From a virus: DNA of 64,000 nucleotides. Positions 47,954 through 55,945 of this stretch are shown in pieces (the stretch's first letter is position 1; each line of letters starts with the position of its first letter). The DNA is taken from IMG/VR virus record IMGVR_UViG_3300036834_000211, positions 1-64,000 of that record. One strand, given 5' to 3'. A program made the translations under genes and the position numbers. The notes beneath the pieces were generated by a model. The model was not told the DNA's origin. It ran no database searches and worked only from the letters and a program-made list of their open reading frames with translations.

Positions 47954-48735
47954 GTAGCGGTCCTCCCGGTATCACGATCTCGCTGACCGAGGCCCAGGGC
48001 TTCCAGGCGCTCGGTCAGTTCCTCCAGGCGGTCTGCTCACCCTCCCCGATTACGGTGGTGCGCGGGCTCGGCTCCACAGCACCGGGCAGCAACGTACGCG
48101 TGCCGGAGCCGGTCGCGGGCGACTTCGTGGTGATGTCCAGCCTGCGCATCGCGCGTCTGGAGACCAACGAGATGACGTTCAGCGACAACGTCTGCGTGGG
48201 GTCGATATCCGGTACGACGCTGACGGTGACGGTCGCGACGCGGGGAGCGCTGGCTCCGGGCAACCTGCTGATCGACTACAACTACCCCGGCGGACTCATC
48301 CTACCCAACACGACGATCGTGAGGCAGCTGACTGGAGCGATCACCGGCGGTCCGGGTACCTACCAGGTCGGCGTCAGTCAGACACTCTCGAGCGAGACCC
48401 TGTACGCTGGTACGAGGTCGGACCAGGTAGGCACCGAGTGGACCGTACAGCTCGACGTGCACGGTCCCAACAGCCTCAACAACGTCAACGTGATCGAGAC
48501 CCTGTTCCGCAGCGATTACGGCGTCGACTTCCTCGCTGCCACGGGGTTCTGGATCGCACCCCTCCACATCGACACGGCCGGCCAGATGCCGTTCGAGAAC
48601 GCCGAGGGAGAGGTTGAGTATCGGTGGGTTATGGAGGCCCACCTGGAGATCGTCCCGATCGTAACGACGCCGCAGCAGTTCGCCGACCATGTCCAGGTTG
48701 AGACCGTCGAGGCTGGAGTCATCTACGTGCCGTAG
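47950..48735 (+). CDS. Tail terminator / neck protein (LIC_12616, gp12-like) with inserted beta module
   Basis: 261 residues. The framework VRVPEPVAGDFVVMSSLRIA, then WTVQLDVHGPNSLNNVNVIE and TLFRSDYGVDF, APLHIDTAGQMPFENAEGEV matches the phage neck terminator family that caps contractile tails. Between the two halves sits an insert, GTTLTVTVATRGALAPGNLL to YQVGVSQTLSSETLY, the same beta module found in the cement, sheath and tailspike proteins. The insertion would project from the ring. Confidence 0.78.
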   Translation: MSSGPPGITISLTEAQGFQALGQFLQAVCSPSPITVVRGLGSTAPGSNVRVPEPVAGDFVVMSSLRIARLETNEMTFSDNVCVGSISGTTLTVTVATRGALAPGNLLIDYNYPGGLILPNTTIVRQLTGAITGGPGTYQVGVSQTLSSETLYAGTRSDQVGTEWTVQLDVHGPNSLNNVNVIETLFRSDYGVDFLAATGFWIAPLHIDTAGQMPFENAEGEVEYRWVMEAHLEIVPIVTTPQQFADHVQVETVEAGVIYVP

Positions 48736-48741
48736 ATAGGT

Positions 48742-48912
48742 TCACCTGGACAGGATCGGCAGTGCGCGTTTGAGAAGTCCCTGCCACTCGTCATCCTCGA
48801 TCATCAATATGATGACCCTGAGCCATGTCCAGTGGAGCATCTCGACGGGGTTAATCAGCTTGTTCTTATGGTCATCTATCAACTTTAGGGCGTCGTCCTT
48901 CGTCATCTGCAT
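48742..48912 (-). CDS. Small minus-strand protein, unknown function
   Basis: 56 residues, ATG overlapping the upstream minus-strand stop (TAATG) with GGAG 6 bases before. MQMTKDDALKLIDDHKNKLI, PVEMLHWTWLRVIILMIEDD: helical and amphipathic, of the size of small phage anti-host or regulatory peptides. It ends 6 bases from the convergent tail terminator gene. Confidence 0.6.
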   Translation of the reverse strand: MQMTKDDALKLIDDHKNKLINPVEMLHWTWLRVIILMIEDDEWQGLLKRALPILSR

Positions 48913-49106
48913 TATCTCCTGCTTGCGAGGTCGCGGATCCATCGATCCAAGGCAGCCTCGTACTTCCTGCGGTAGTGGCGCGTGTTGCGCCTGGGATTGG
49001 TCTCGTGGAGAGCCGCTGCCACAGCTATGAGACACAAGCACTCGACCTCCACGTCGGTGATGTTTGGCTCGGGGATGAGCGAGGGCGTTACCCAGACGAG
49101 ATCCAT
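48912..49106 (-). CDS. Small minus-strand protein, unknown function
   Basis: 64 residues. MDLVWVTPSLIPEPNITDVE, CLCLIAVAAALHETNPRRNT, then an Arg-rich helix (YRRKYEAALDRWIRDLASRR). First gene of a two-gene minus-strand unit that diverges from the tail sheath gene with only 23 bases between the two start codons, so its promoter must overlap the sheath region. Unknown role. Confidence 0.6.
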   Translation of the reverse strand: MDLVWVTPSLIPEPNITDVEVECLCLIAVAAALHETNPRRNTRHYRRKYEAALDRWIRDLASRR

Positions 49107-49129
49107 GGTCTAATATACGGGAATAGCCG

Positions 49130-51172
49130 ATGCCGACAAATGTGATACCAGCAATTCCCGCTAGTCAACTCGTCGACGTCGTCCCGAGCGTACTGGCAGC
49201 TGGCGGCAACCCGCTGCAATTCTGGGGTCTACTCGTCGACTCCAACATCGGCGCCAACGGCTACCCACTGATGCCGATGGGCGAGGTCCTGCTCTTCTCC
49301 GGCTCGACGGACGTGAGCAGCTACTTCGGGGCGGTGAGTCAGGAGGCCGGTCTCGGCAACGTCTACTTTACCGGCCCCACCAACTCCACCCGGTCGCCGA
49401 GCGGCCTGCTGGCGGTGCAGTACGCGCTGAATGCCGTCCCCGGATACCTGCGAGGCGGCAACGCCTCCGGCATGACGCTCGGCCAGCTGCAGACGGTCAA
49501 CGCCCCGCTGACGGTGTCGATCGACGGCGCGGCGCCGATCACGGCGACGGTCAACCTGGCCGCCGCCACTAGCTTCTCGAACGCCGCCCAGCTGATCGGC
49601 GCGGCGCTGGGCATCAGGGGCATCCAGAAGGGCACCTTTCAGGCCTCGCTCTCCGGCAACGCGATGACGGTGTCCGCGTTCGCGACGGCGAGCGCCAACG
49701 GACCGCTCCAGGCCACCTTCACGGCGAGCCTGTCCGGCACTCAGATGGTGGTGACCTCCGTCGCCGGCGGCTACCTGCAGCTCGGCCAGGTCCTCGTCGG
49801 AACGGGCATCGCGCTCGGCACGACGGTCGCCTCGTACTCGGGCGGAGGGCAGCCCGGCGGCGTCGGTACGTACGTGCTGAGTCAAGCGGCGACGACCGAG
49901 CCGGCCGAGACGATCAGCGCCTACGCGCCGCTGCCGACGATCCTCCTCGGCGACGTGGTCGTGGGCACCGGCATCCCGGCCAACACGTACGTCGCGAGCC
50001 AGTCTGGCGGCACGATCGGCGGGGCCGGCACCTACGTACTGAATCAGAGCGTCACCACCGAGTCCGCGGAGGCGATCAGCCAGTACGCCGCCGGCTGCTC
50101 GTACAGCTCCATCCACGGGGCCTTCGACATCCACTCTGGGACGACGGGGGTAAATTCCAGCGTCTCGTTTTGCACGGGGGCGGCGGCTGCTCCTCTGTTC
50201 CTGACGCAGGGCCTGGGTGCCGTACAGTCCCCCGGAGCTGCCGCGTCGTCCCCCACGGCATTCATGAACGGCGTCATCGCACAGACCCAGAATTGGGTCA
50301 GTTTCATGACGACCTGGGAGCCGACTGACGCCGACAAGGCGACCAATACTGCGTCGAGCTTCGCGGGATGGAACAACGCTCAGGGCAACTCCTACCGCTA
50401 CTGCATGTGGGAGACTAACGCCGTTGACACGGCGATCGGTGGACCGTCGGCCGCCGCGACGCAGATCAACAACGCTGACCTGAGCGGCACCGTGATGATC
50501 TACACCAACCCAGCGATCACCACGCTGCCCGGGGAGAAGGCGGCGTTCTCCATGGGCTGGGCCGCGGCGCTCGACTTCCCCAGGCTGAACGGCCGACAGA
50601 CGGCGGCGTTCAAGTCCTACGTCGGGGGCCTGCCGGACGTCACCAACGGCACGATCGCGCAGGTCCTCGCGGGCTCGCCGCAGAGCGGAACTTTCGGATA
50701 CGGCATCAACTTCTACGGAGACTACACGACTCGCAGTCAGGGGTTCCCCGAGTACCAGCGCGGCCTGGTCTCGGGCCCGTTCGTCTGGGACGACAGCTAC
50801 ACCAACCAGATACAGCTGAACAACGCCCTGCAGAATGCGATAATGATCGGACTGTCGGCCGCCAACTCGGTCCCCTACGCCAATCCGGGCTACGCCCAGA
50901 TCGAGTCCTGGTGCCTCGATCCGATCCTCGCGGCGCTGAACTTCGGATCCATCGTGCCGGGAGTGCAGCTCAGCCAGGCGCAGACGCAGTCGGTCAACCA
51001 GTCCGCCGGCATCGACATCGCGACCACACTGTTCCAACGGGGCTGGTACTTACAGATCAGCCCGGCATCTGCCGCGACGCGCTCCATCCGAGCGAGCCCG
51101 CCGTGCACGCTGTGGTACGCGGACGGGGGGAGCGTCCAGGCGATCACGCTGGCGTCGATCACCGTTCAATAG
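49130..51172 (+). CDS. Tail sheath protein, DUF3383 family, with beta-module inserts
   Basis: 680 residues. DUF3383 landmarks: VVPSVLAAGGNPLQFWGLLV, MGEVLLFSGSTDVSSYFG, AVQYALNAVPGYLRGGNA, a central TQNWVSFMTTWEPTDADKAT, and the C-terminal GFPEYQRGLVSGPFVWDDSY and AMIGLSAANSVPYANPGY. Family members are usually near 500 residues; the excess is an insert at ~185-325 containing two copies of the beta module (LGQVLVGTGIALGTTVASYS and LGDVVVGTGIPANTYVASQS). Contractile sheath around the tail tube; the insert likely faces outward. Confidence 0.88.
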   Translation: MPTNVIPAIPASQLVDVVPSVLAAGGNPLQFWGLLVDSNIGANGYPLMPMGEVLLFSGSTDVSSYFGAVSQEAGLGNVYFTGPTNSTRSPSGLLAVQYALNAVPGYLRGGNASGMTLGQLQTVNAPLTVSIDGAAPITATVNLAAATSFSNAAQLIGAALGIRGIQKGTFQASLSGNAMTVSAFATASANGPLQATFTASLSGTQMVVTSVAGGYLQLGQVLVGTGIALGTTVASYSGGGQPGGVGTYVLSQAATTEPAETISAYAPLPTILLGDVVVGTGIPANTYVASQSGGTIGGAGTYVLNQSVTTESAEAISQYAAGCSYSSIHGAFDIHSGTTGVNSSVSFCTGAAAAPLFLTQGLGAVQSPGAAASSPTAFMNGVIAQTQNWVSFMTTWEPTDADKATNTASSFAGWNNAQGNSYRYCMWETNAVDTAIGGPSAAATQINNADLSGTVMIYTNPAITTLPGEKAAFSMGWAAALDFPRLNGRQTAAFKSYVGGLPDVTNGTIAQVLAGSPQSGTFGYGINFYGDYTTRSQGFPEYQRGLVSGPFVWDDSYTNQIQLNNALQNAIMIGLSAANSVPYANPGYAQIESWCLDPILAALNFGSIVPGVQLSQAQTQSVNQSAGIDIATTLFQRGWYLQISPASAATRSIRASPPCTLWYADGGSVQAITLASITVQ

Positions 51173-51386
51173 GGATGGTGAAGATCTCCCAGCTGTCAAC
51201 TGGGACGGCTTCTCCACTTAGAATCTTGAACCAAAACGCCATCCTCAGCTCGATGATTGCGGTCTGTCCAGTGCTCGGGTGTTGAAGCGTCATGCGCAGC
51301 TTGCCACCTTGCTGAAGTGCCTTGATCGATCCATTGTTCGCACTGATGACCTGCTTCTCGTCTACGTCCAGATCGGATATTTTCAC
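51159..51386 (-). CDS. Small minus-strand protein, unknown function
   Basis: 75 residues from a GTG in a GTGA overlap with the upstream minus gene; GGAGA lies 7 bases before. VKISDLDVDEKQVISANNGS, then QQGGKLRMTLQHPS and MAFWFKILSGEAVPV: a small beta barrel-like protein. Its 3' end overlaps the last 14 bases of the convergent sheath gene. Unknown function. Confidence 0.6.
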   Translation of the reverse strand: MKISDLDVDEKQVISANNGSIKALQQGGKLRMTLQHPSTGQTAIIELRMAFWFKILSGEAVPVDSWEIFTIPIER

Positions 51387-51772
51387 GTCTGATCTCCATT
51401 GGGGAACTCCGGCTCTGTGAGGTCGACCCAGCCGCGTGGTGCGAGCGGGGTCTCGAACTCCGAGTGAGCCTCGAACCACCAGTCTGGAATGACTGTCCAT
51501 GGACCCCAGCCCTCACCGCTCTCGTCCTCGTACACTCCGCCTCCCCAGACGGCTACGAAGTAGCCCTTGTCCTTCGTGTATCCCAGGCCCTCGCAGTGGG
51601 CACCGTAGATGGTCAGGATGGTTCTTTCTGGCGGGGATCTGAGATCCTCCGTCTCTATGTCCACATAGATACCGTCGTCGGGACGGGATTCGTAGTACGG
51701 GTCGCTGTCGTGGTCGTGCCAGACTAGGATCGGCCGGTCCGTCGGGGCATCCTTCATCGGTCTCAGCTTCAT
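51383..51772 (-). CDS. DUF551-like minus-strand protein
   Basis: 129 residues; ATG 5 bases after GGGAGA. The opening MKLRPMKDAPTDRPILVWH, the repeated Trp-rich strands (FVAVWGGGVYEDESGEGWGP) and the ending WVDLTEPEFP follow the pattern of DUF551-type phage proteins (commonly starting W-P-I-x-x-A-P-x-D). These are accessory proteins of unknown function, often encoded as isolated early genes. Transcribed against the surrounding tail operon. Confidence 0.68.
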   Translation of the reverse strand: MKLRPMKDAPTDRPILVWHDHDSDPYYESRPDDGIYVDIETEDLRSPPERTILTIYGAHCEGLGYTKDKGYFVAVWGGGVYEDESGEGWGPWTVIPDWWFEAHSEFETPLAPRGWVDLTEPEFPNGDQT

Positions 51773-51807
51773 TCGGATCTCCCTATCAGGTCAGGAATAA
51801 ATATACC

Positions 51808-52266
51808 ATGGCGTTCAACACGATCACGTCGGCCTCCGCGACGTTCTACCTGACCATCGCCCAGGTCTACCCGCAGGGCGTCAACCTGATCGGATTCGGC
51901 GTGGACGACGCGTTCGTCGCCGAGACGGTAGACGCTGCGGAGACCCGGGTGGGCGTCGACGCGTACGGCGTGATGGGTTACAGACCGCGCGAGGTCCCGA
52001 TGTCGATCCGCTTCCTCGCGGCGTCTCCGTCCATAGTTGTGTTCGAGAACTGGTTAGCGGCCGAGGATCAGCTCAACGACAAGTTGCCGGCAACCGCTAT
52101 AATCACGCAGCCCGCGGTCAACCGCAAGTACGCGTGTGCCTTCGGCGCGCTGATGCGCGTCTCGACCCTGGCTGAGGCACGTCGCGTCTTGCAGGACCGG
52201 GAGTGGCGTATCACGTGGCTGCCCCAGGGGCCCGGCCGGCCGGCGGTCAGCGCGGCGCCGATGTAG
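51808..52266 (+). CDS. Tail tube protein
   Basis: 152 residues. MAFNTITSASATFYLTIAQV, GFGVDDAFVAETVDAAETRV, PREVPMSIRFLAASPSIVVF, IITQPAVNRKYACAFGALM and the C-terminal REWRITWLPQ match the tube protein paired with DUF3383 sheaths. It forms the rigid inner tube driven through the envelope on contraction. Directly follows the sheath in plus-strand order, with two minus genes between. Confidence 0.85.
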   Translation: MAFNTITSASATFYLTIAQVYPQGVNLIGFGVDDAFVAETVDAAETRVGVDAYGVMGYRPREVPMSIRFLAASPSIVVFENWLAAEDQLNDKLPATAIITQPAVNRKYACAFGALMRVSTLAEARRVLQDREWRITWLPQGPGRPAVSAAPM

Positions 52267-52269
52267 CGT

Positions 52270-52497
52270 CTAGCGAGCCAGGTTCCAGGCCGGGACACTT
52301 CTCGACATGCACGCGTAGTACGGCAAGGCCGCGCCGGGTTCGACTGTCCCACCATTCGCATCGTTCATCTCCATGGCCTTCGCCTTGCAGGTACTCGCGG
52401 AGGGATGATTGGAAGTCGTCTCGTCCCACGGTATGACGCCCGTGCACGGCTGGTTGATGCCGTACCAGCATAGGAAGATCGCGTAGATCGTATTCAT
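52270..52497 (-). CDS. Small Cys-containing minus-strand protein, possibly exported
   Basis: 75 residues from ATG 52497 (AGGA 9 bases upstream; a GTG at 52515 would add six). MNTIYAIFLCWYGINQPCTG has a short hydrophobic start that could be a weak signal peptide, followed by CKAKAMEMNDANGG and YYACMSRSVP with paired Cys. The start lies 34 bases from the second copy of the 26-bp operator-like site, and its 3' end nearly touches the tube gene. Confidence 0.55.
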   Translation of the reverse strand: MNTIYAIFLCWYGINQPCTGVIPWDETTSNHPSASTCKAKAMEMNDANGGTVEPGAALPYYACMSRSVPAWNLAR

Positions 52498-52530
52498 TTT
52501 ATCAGATCCTATCACTTCTCATCCGTGATG

Positions 52531-52556
52531 TAAGCGCGCTTGCGAAAATTTGCAAG
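52531..52556 (+). promoter_or_regulatory. 26-bp operator-like site, copy 2, in divergent intergenic region
   Basis: TAAGCGCGCTTGCG followed by AAAATTTGCAAG, differing at four positions from the site at 19288-19313. The inner part, CTTGC-GAAAATTT-GCAAG, has dyad symmetry. It lies between the minus-strand gene starting at 52497 and the plus-strand gene at 52579, in the same orientation as copy 1 relative to both flanking genes. Likely binding site for one shared regulator, or a phage promoter element. Confidence 0.55.
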
Positions 52557-52578
52557 ACTCCACTGAGAGAAATGTTCA

Positions 52579-52794
52579 ATGCCACGTCGAATCTGTCCTA
52601 CCTGCCACGGGCTGCGTTCCGTCCGCTACGGTGCGGGAATCTATAGGTGTCCCACGTGTCTCGGATCGGGAGGTGTTCCGCTCGGATTGGCTCCCCTAGA
52701 CATCTCGCCAGTGGAGCGTCAGAGCGGTCTCAGTCGAGCCGACACCCACGTCTCCAGGGGCCGCCCCCCGCCCATACCGGGACCTCCCAGGTAG
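52579..52794 (+). CDS. Small zinc-ribbon protein
   Basis: 71 residues. Two Cys pairs, CPTCHG and CPTCLGSG, with the CxxCxGxG flavour of DnaJ-type zinc fingers; Pro/Arg-rich tail (VSRGRPPPIPGPP). First gene after the second operator-like site. Could help tail-protein folding or act as a regulator; no specific family. Confidence 0.65.
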   Translation: MPRRICPTCHGLRSVRYGAGIYRCPTCLGSGGVPLGLAPLDISPVERQSGLSRADTHVSRGRPPPIPGPPR

Positions 52795-52806
52795 TGGAGG
52801 AGCCTA

Positions 52807-53379
52807 GTGCTCAGTTCAGATTGGACCCGCCAGTATGGCAGTCGGAAGGTCAAGATCGTGACGATCCCCGGCGTCCGGTCCGAGCAGCCCGGACAGAGGG
52901 ACAACGGCAAGAGCTTCCTGCTGGTGGAGATGGCCGCGCGTCCAGCGGAGAAGTGGGCGAACCGCGCCTTCCTCGCACTGGCCCACTCCCGGGCCGACAT
53001 CCCACCCGGCATCGCCGAGAGGTACGCGAGGGTCCGAGGGGACATGCGTCAGATCGAGGCCATCGCCGGCCTGCTGGGACACATGCACTTTCCCGAGATC
53101 GAGCCCCTCATGGACGAGTTGATGGGTTGCGTCAGCTTCGTCATCAATTCCGGACCCCCTCCCGTCACCAGATTGCTGAACGATTCCGGCAGCGTGGACG
53201 ACGACGTCGAAGAGATCTCCACTCGCCAGCACCTGCGCGCGGAGGTCATCGATCTCCACGTGGGTTTTTCCGTGCCCGCCGCGGTCATCCTCTTGATCTC
53301 GGTGGGCTCGACGATGACGGAGATTTCGGAGCCGACCTCGTCGAGTACCCGAACGTCCCGCCGACGATCGCGGCGATAA
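52807..53379 (+). CDS. Tail assembly chaperone, short form (gpG-like)
   Basis: 190 residues from a GTG. KVKIVTIPGVRSEQPGQ, GKSFLLVEMAARPAEKWANR, AFLALAHSRADIPPGIAERY and the PEIEPLMDELMGC segment match tail assembly chaperones encoded before the tape measure in contractile phages. After residue ~154 the zero frame becomes Ser/Arg-rich junk-like sequence and stops, as expected when most ribosomes do not shift. Binds the tape measure protein during tail assembly; not in the mature virion. Confidence 0.8.
   Translation: MLSSDWTRQYGSRKVKIVTIPGVRSEQPGQRDNGKSFLLVEMAARPAEKWANRAFLALAHSRADIPPGIAERYARVRGDMRQIEAIAGLLGHMHFPEIEPLMDELMGCVSFVINSGPPPVTRLLNDSGSVDDDVEEISTRQHLRAEVIDLHVGFSVPAAVILLISVGSTMTEISEPTSSSTRTSRRRSRR
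53262..53268 (+). other. Programmed -1 frameshift site (GGGTTTT)
   Basis: Zero-frame codons read gtG GGT TTT tcc, so G-GGT-TTT is a canonical X-XXY-YYZ slippery heptamer at codons 152-154 of the chaperone. A -1 slip joins the short chaperone to the overlapping frame that ends at 53528. The site is followed by GC-rich sequence able to form secondary structure. Confidence 0.75.
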
Positions 53380-53528
53380 TCTCGTCGTCCTCTGGCAGGG
53401 CAATGGCGACCTTGCACGAATTGGATACGGTATACGGGGTCGAGGATCTCTACGACATGCTGGAGGTCCTGGAGGTGGATGCTCACAATAAGCGCATCGC
53501 GCAGGCTGCTCTGAACAAGAGAGACTAG
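53269..53528 (+). CDS. Frameshift extension of the tail assembly chaperone (gpGT-like)
   Basis: After the -1 slip the product continues FRARRGHPLDLGGLDDDGDF, GADLVEYPNVPPTIAAIISS and ends DTVYGVEDLYDMLEVLEVDA then HNKRIAQAALNKRD. Total fused product ~240 residues. The C-terminal part looks like a real helical domain (MLEVLEVDAHNKRIAQA), unlike the zero-frame tail. In lambda the T extension recruits the tail tube protein. The gene ends 1 base before the tape measure GTG. Confidence 0.75.
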
Positions 53529-53529
53529 G

Positions 53530-55257
53530 GTGGCTACGGTTATAGATGAACTCGTGGTCCGCCTAGGCCTCGACCCGACCGACTTCGACGAGGGCGAGGC
53601 CAGGCTCATCGCATCCCTGCGCAGGATGGAGGCCGCGGCCCAGCGCGGTGGTCGCCAGGTGACCGACACGGTCGGCAGGGACACGATCGCCTTCTTCCGC
53701 GCAGTCGAGAACCCGATCTCCGGGCTGCGACGGACCTTCGAGGGCATGGTACTCCAGACCGAGCGCACCCGCGAGAGCCTGCGGAAGACCGGCGAGGAGG
53801 GCGAGGCGTCCGGCGAACGCGTGGCCCGCGGTACGTCTGCCGCGACCGCGGCGATGCGCGGCCTCGGCGTCGCCGGCCTTGCCGCCTTCGCTGCGTACGA
53901 GGCGCTGAGCAAGACGCTCGGTGCAGTCACCGACGTCGCCGGGCGAGTGTTCGCCACCGGGATAGGTGCCGGTGCTGCCGGCATGGGTATCACCCAGTTC
54001 GGTGCGATCAGCCAGGCGCTGTTCGCTGGTGGCAACGTACCCCAGGCCGAGACTCAGAACTGGCTGGCCCAGTACTCCGAAATGCAAGGGCAGGCTGCCA
54101 GGGGTATCAGCCCCGGCATTGGCTTCATAACCAACCTGAACAAGCTCCTCAACCAGGAGACCTTCACTGGCATCGACCCATTCCGAGACTCGCCCGAGCA
54201 GATAATAACCAAGCTGGCCGCCCAGCTCTCCGCCATGCCGGAGGCCCGGGCGTACAGCGCCGGCAATGCCCTCGGGCTGAGCCGGCAGATGGTCTCGGGC
54301 CTGCGCGCGGAGGGTGAGCGACTCCCGGCCGACATCGCGGAGCAGCGACGCAGGGCCCCGACCGGCGAGGATCTGAGGGCCGCGCAGCGCCTGATTCTGG
54401 CCGAGGACAAACTGGCCACGGCGTGGGAGAAGCTCGAGCGCGACCTACTACTCAGCGGTATTGCCGAGGGCCTGACCAGGTTGGCGTCGTGGCTCGATAC
54501 GCTGATAGCCCCCGGATCCAACGACCCCCGCGGGTTCCTGGGGCGCTTCTTCGGCGGATCTCGCCCGGAGTACGGAGAGGGGGCAGTGGTCAGCGGAGGC
54601 TCCGGGGGACAACTGTCGCAGGTCGTCGCCGGCGGCCAGGCCGACCAGTTGGTCGACTACATCATCAAGCACGAGGGTCACTCCCCCACCGGCGTCGTGA
54701 ACAACCCGGGCAACATCAAGTTCACCGGCGCCGAGGGGCAGACCGACTCCGGCGTCCGCGCCACCGACGGCGGCACCTTCGCGTCCTACCCGACGCCGGA
54801 GGCTGGCCGCGCCGCCATCGCCGCTCAGATCAATAGGGCCGCGAGCGGACTGTCCACTGCGTACGGTCCCAATCCTACCGTCAGCAGTTTCTTGAGCAAG
54901 TACAGCGGCGGGGGATACAGCGGCTCGGATCTGGCCATCGCACCACCGCCACCGACGACTCCTCCTCCCGCTGGCAAGCCCAGTACGGTGCACGTACCCG
55001 ACCCGCTGGACTGGATACTGGGGCCGGTCGACCCGGTGGCGAAGGCTCCCATTCCCGCCAAGCAGGCTGCCCTTCGCTCCATCCAGATGGCAAACGCGAC
55101 GAATAACACGTCGACGACGCACAACTACGGTGACCAGCACGTCGACATCACCGTCAACGCCCCGACGAGAGAGGCCACCGCAATTGCCAACTCGGTCAGC
55201 GACCAGGTGAGGCAGCTTCCGCCCATGGCCGGACCGGCCAACACGGGTCTGGCGTGA
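53530..55257 (+). CDS. Tape measure protein with peptidoglycan-hydrolase-like segment
   Basis: 575 residues from a GTG: IDELVVRLGLDPTDFDEGEA at the start, the family's typical opening, then helical Ala-rich segments (GLGVAGLAAFAAYEALSKTL). Residues ~370-455 hold DQLVDYIIKHEGHSPTGVVN, NPGNIKFTGAEGQTDSG and SYPTPEAGRAAIAAQ, resembling lysozyme/transglycosylase-like domains carried by tape measures for cell-wall penetration. The Pro-rich hinge and C-terminal NATNNTSTTHNYGDQHVDIT are structural. Length of 575 predicts a fairly short tail. Confidence 0.85.
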   Translation: MATVIDELVVRLGLDPTDFDEGEARLIASLRRMEAAAQRGGRQVTDTVGRDTIAFFRAVENPISGLRRTFEGMVLQTERTRESLRKTGEEGEASGERVARGTSAATAAMRGLGVAGLAAFAAYEALSKTLGAVTDVAGRVFATGIGAGAAGMGITQFGAISQALFAGGNVPQAETQNWLAQYSEMQGQAARGISPGIGFITNLNKLLNQETFTGIDPFRDSPEQIITKLAAQLSAMPEARAYSAGNALGLSRQMVSGLRAEGERLPADIAEQRRRAPTGEDLRAAQRLILAEDKLATAWEKLERDLLLSGIAEGLTRLASWLDTLIAPGSNDPRGFLGRFFGGSRPEYGEGAVVSGGSGGQLSQVVAGGQADQLVDYIIKHEGHSPTGVVNNPGNIKFTGAEGQTDSGVRATDGGTFASYPTPEAGRAAIAAQINRAASGLSTAYGPNPTVSSFLSKYSGGGYSGSDLAIAPPPPTTPPPAGKPSTVHVPDPLDWILGPVDPVAKAPIPAKQAALRSIQMANATNNTSTTHNYGDQHVDITVNAPTREATAIANSVSDQVRQLPPMAGPANTGLA

Positions 55258-55934
55258 GCGGATTACCTCCCCTGCTCCTGCTGACCCAGGATGATCTCAG
55301 CATACTGTCGGAGTTCGGTCCACCGCAGTGGGGCATCTTCGACGAGGGCGGGCAGCCCGTACTAATCTCGGAGTCTGTCGGAGAACTCGGGTACCACCGT
55401 GGGTACGACGTCTCAAACTATCCCCAGGAGATGGGGGCGTTCGCCAGCTACAACAAGGTTCAGATCCCCTACGACGCGAGGGTGACGCTGCTGTCCAGCC
55501 AGACGCGGGGACAGCTCCTCTCGATACTCGAGCCGGTTGCGGCGTCGCTCCAGTTGGTGGCGGTCGTGATGCCGGAGTACGGATACCCCAGCGCCAACGT
55601 GGTGGACTACGAATTCCGGCGCACGGTCAGGAGCGGCGTTACACTAATTGCGGTGGAGGTGAGGCTCAAGGAGATCCGGACCCCGACTACCTCCACACTC
55701 TCCAGTTCTCAAGGTAACTCCACCTCGCCCGCCGGAGCCGGAGCCGGAACCTCGAGGCCCGTCGGACAGGTGAGCAACCAGGCGCTGGGAGGTGGACTCA
55801 CCTCCAGCCTGTTCCCGTCGGCGACCAGCACCAGCTCGACGAATGCCGCTTTCCCGACTCAGAGCGGACCGGTCCAGCCGACGGATCGGTCGTCCCTCAC
55901 GTCGCCCTGGGTCGCCATCCAACCCCCGACCTGA
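55254..55934 (+). CDS. Dit-like / tail-baseplate junction protein
   Basis: 226 residues from a GTG overlapping the tape measure stop. N-terminal ~130 residues (QWGIFDEGGQPVLISESVGE, YDVSNYPQEMGAFASYNKVQ, IPYDARVTLLSSQTRGQLLS) resemble the Dit-like proteins after the tape measure in related phages. The C-terminal ~90 residues are Ser/Thr/Pro-rich and probably disordered. Expected to form the ring joining tube and baseplate. Confidence 0.68.
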   Translation: MSGLPPLLLLTQDDLSILSEFGPPQWGIFDEGGQPVLISESVGELGYHRGYDVSNYPQEMGAFASYNKVQIPYDARVTLLSSQTRGQLLSILEPVAASLQLVAVVMPEYGYPSANVVDYEFRRTVRSGVTLIAVEVRLKEIRTPTTSTLSSSQGNSTSPAGAGAGTSRPVGQVSNQALGGGLTSSLFPSATSTSSTNAAFPTQSGPVQPTDRSSLTSPWVAIQPPT

Positions 55935-55945
55935 GTGTAAAGTCG

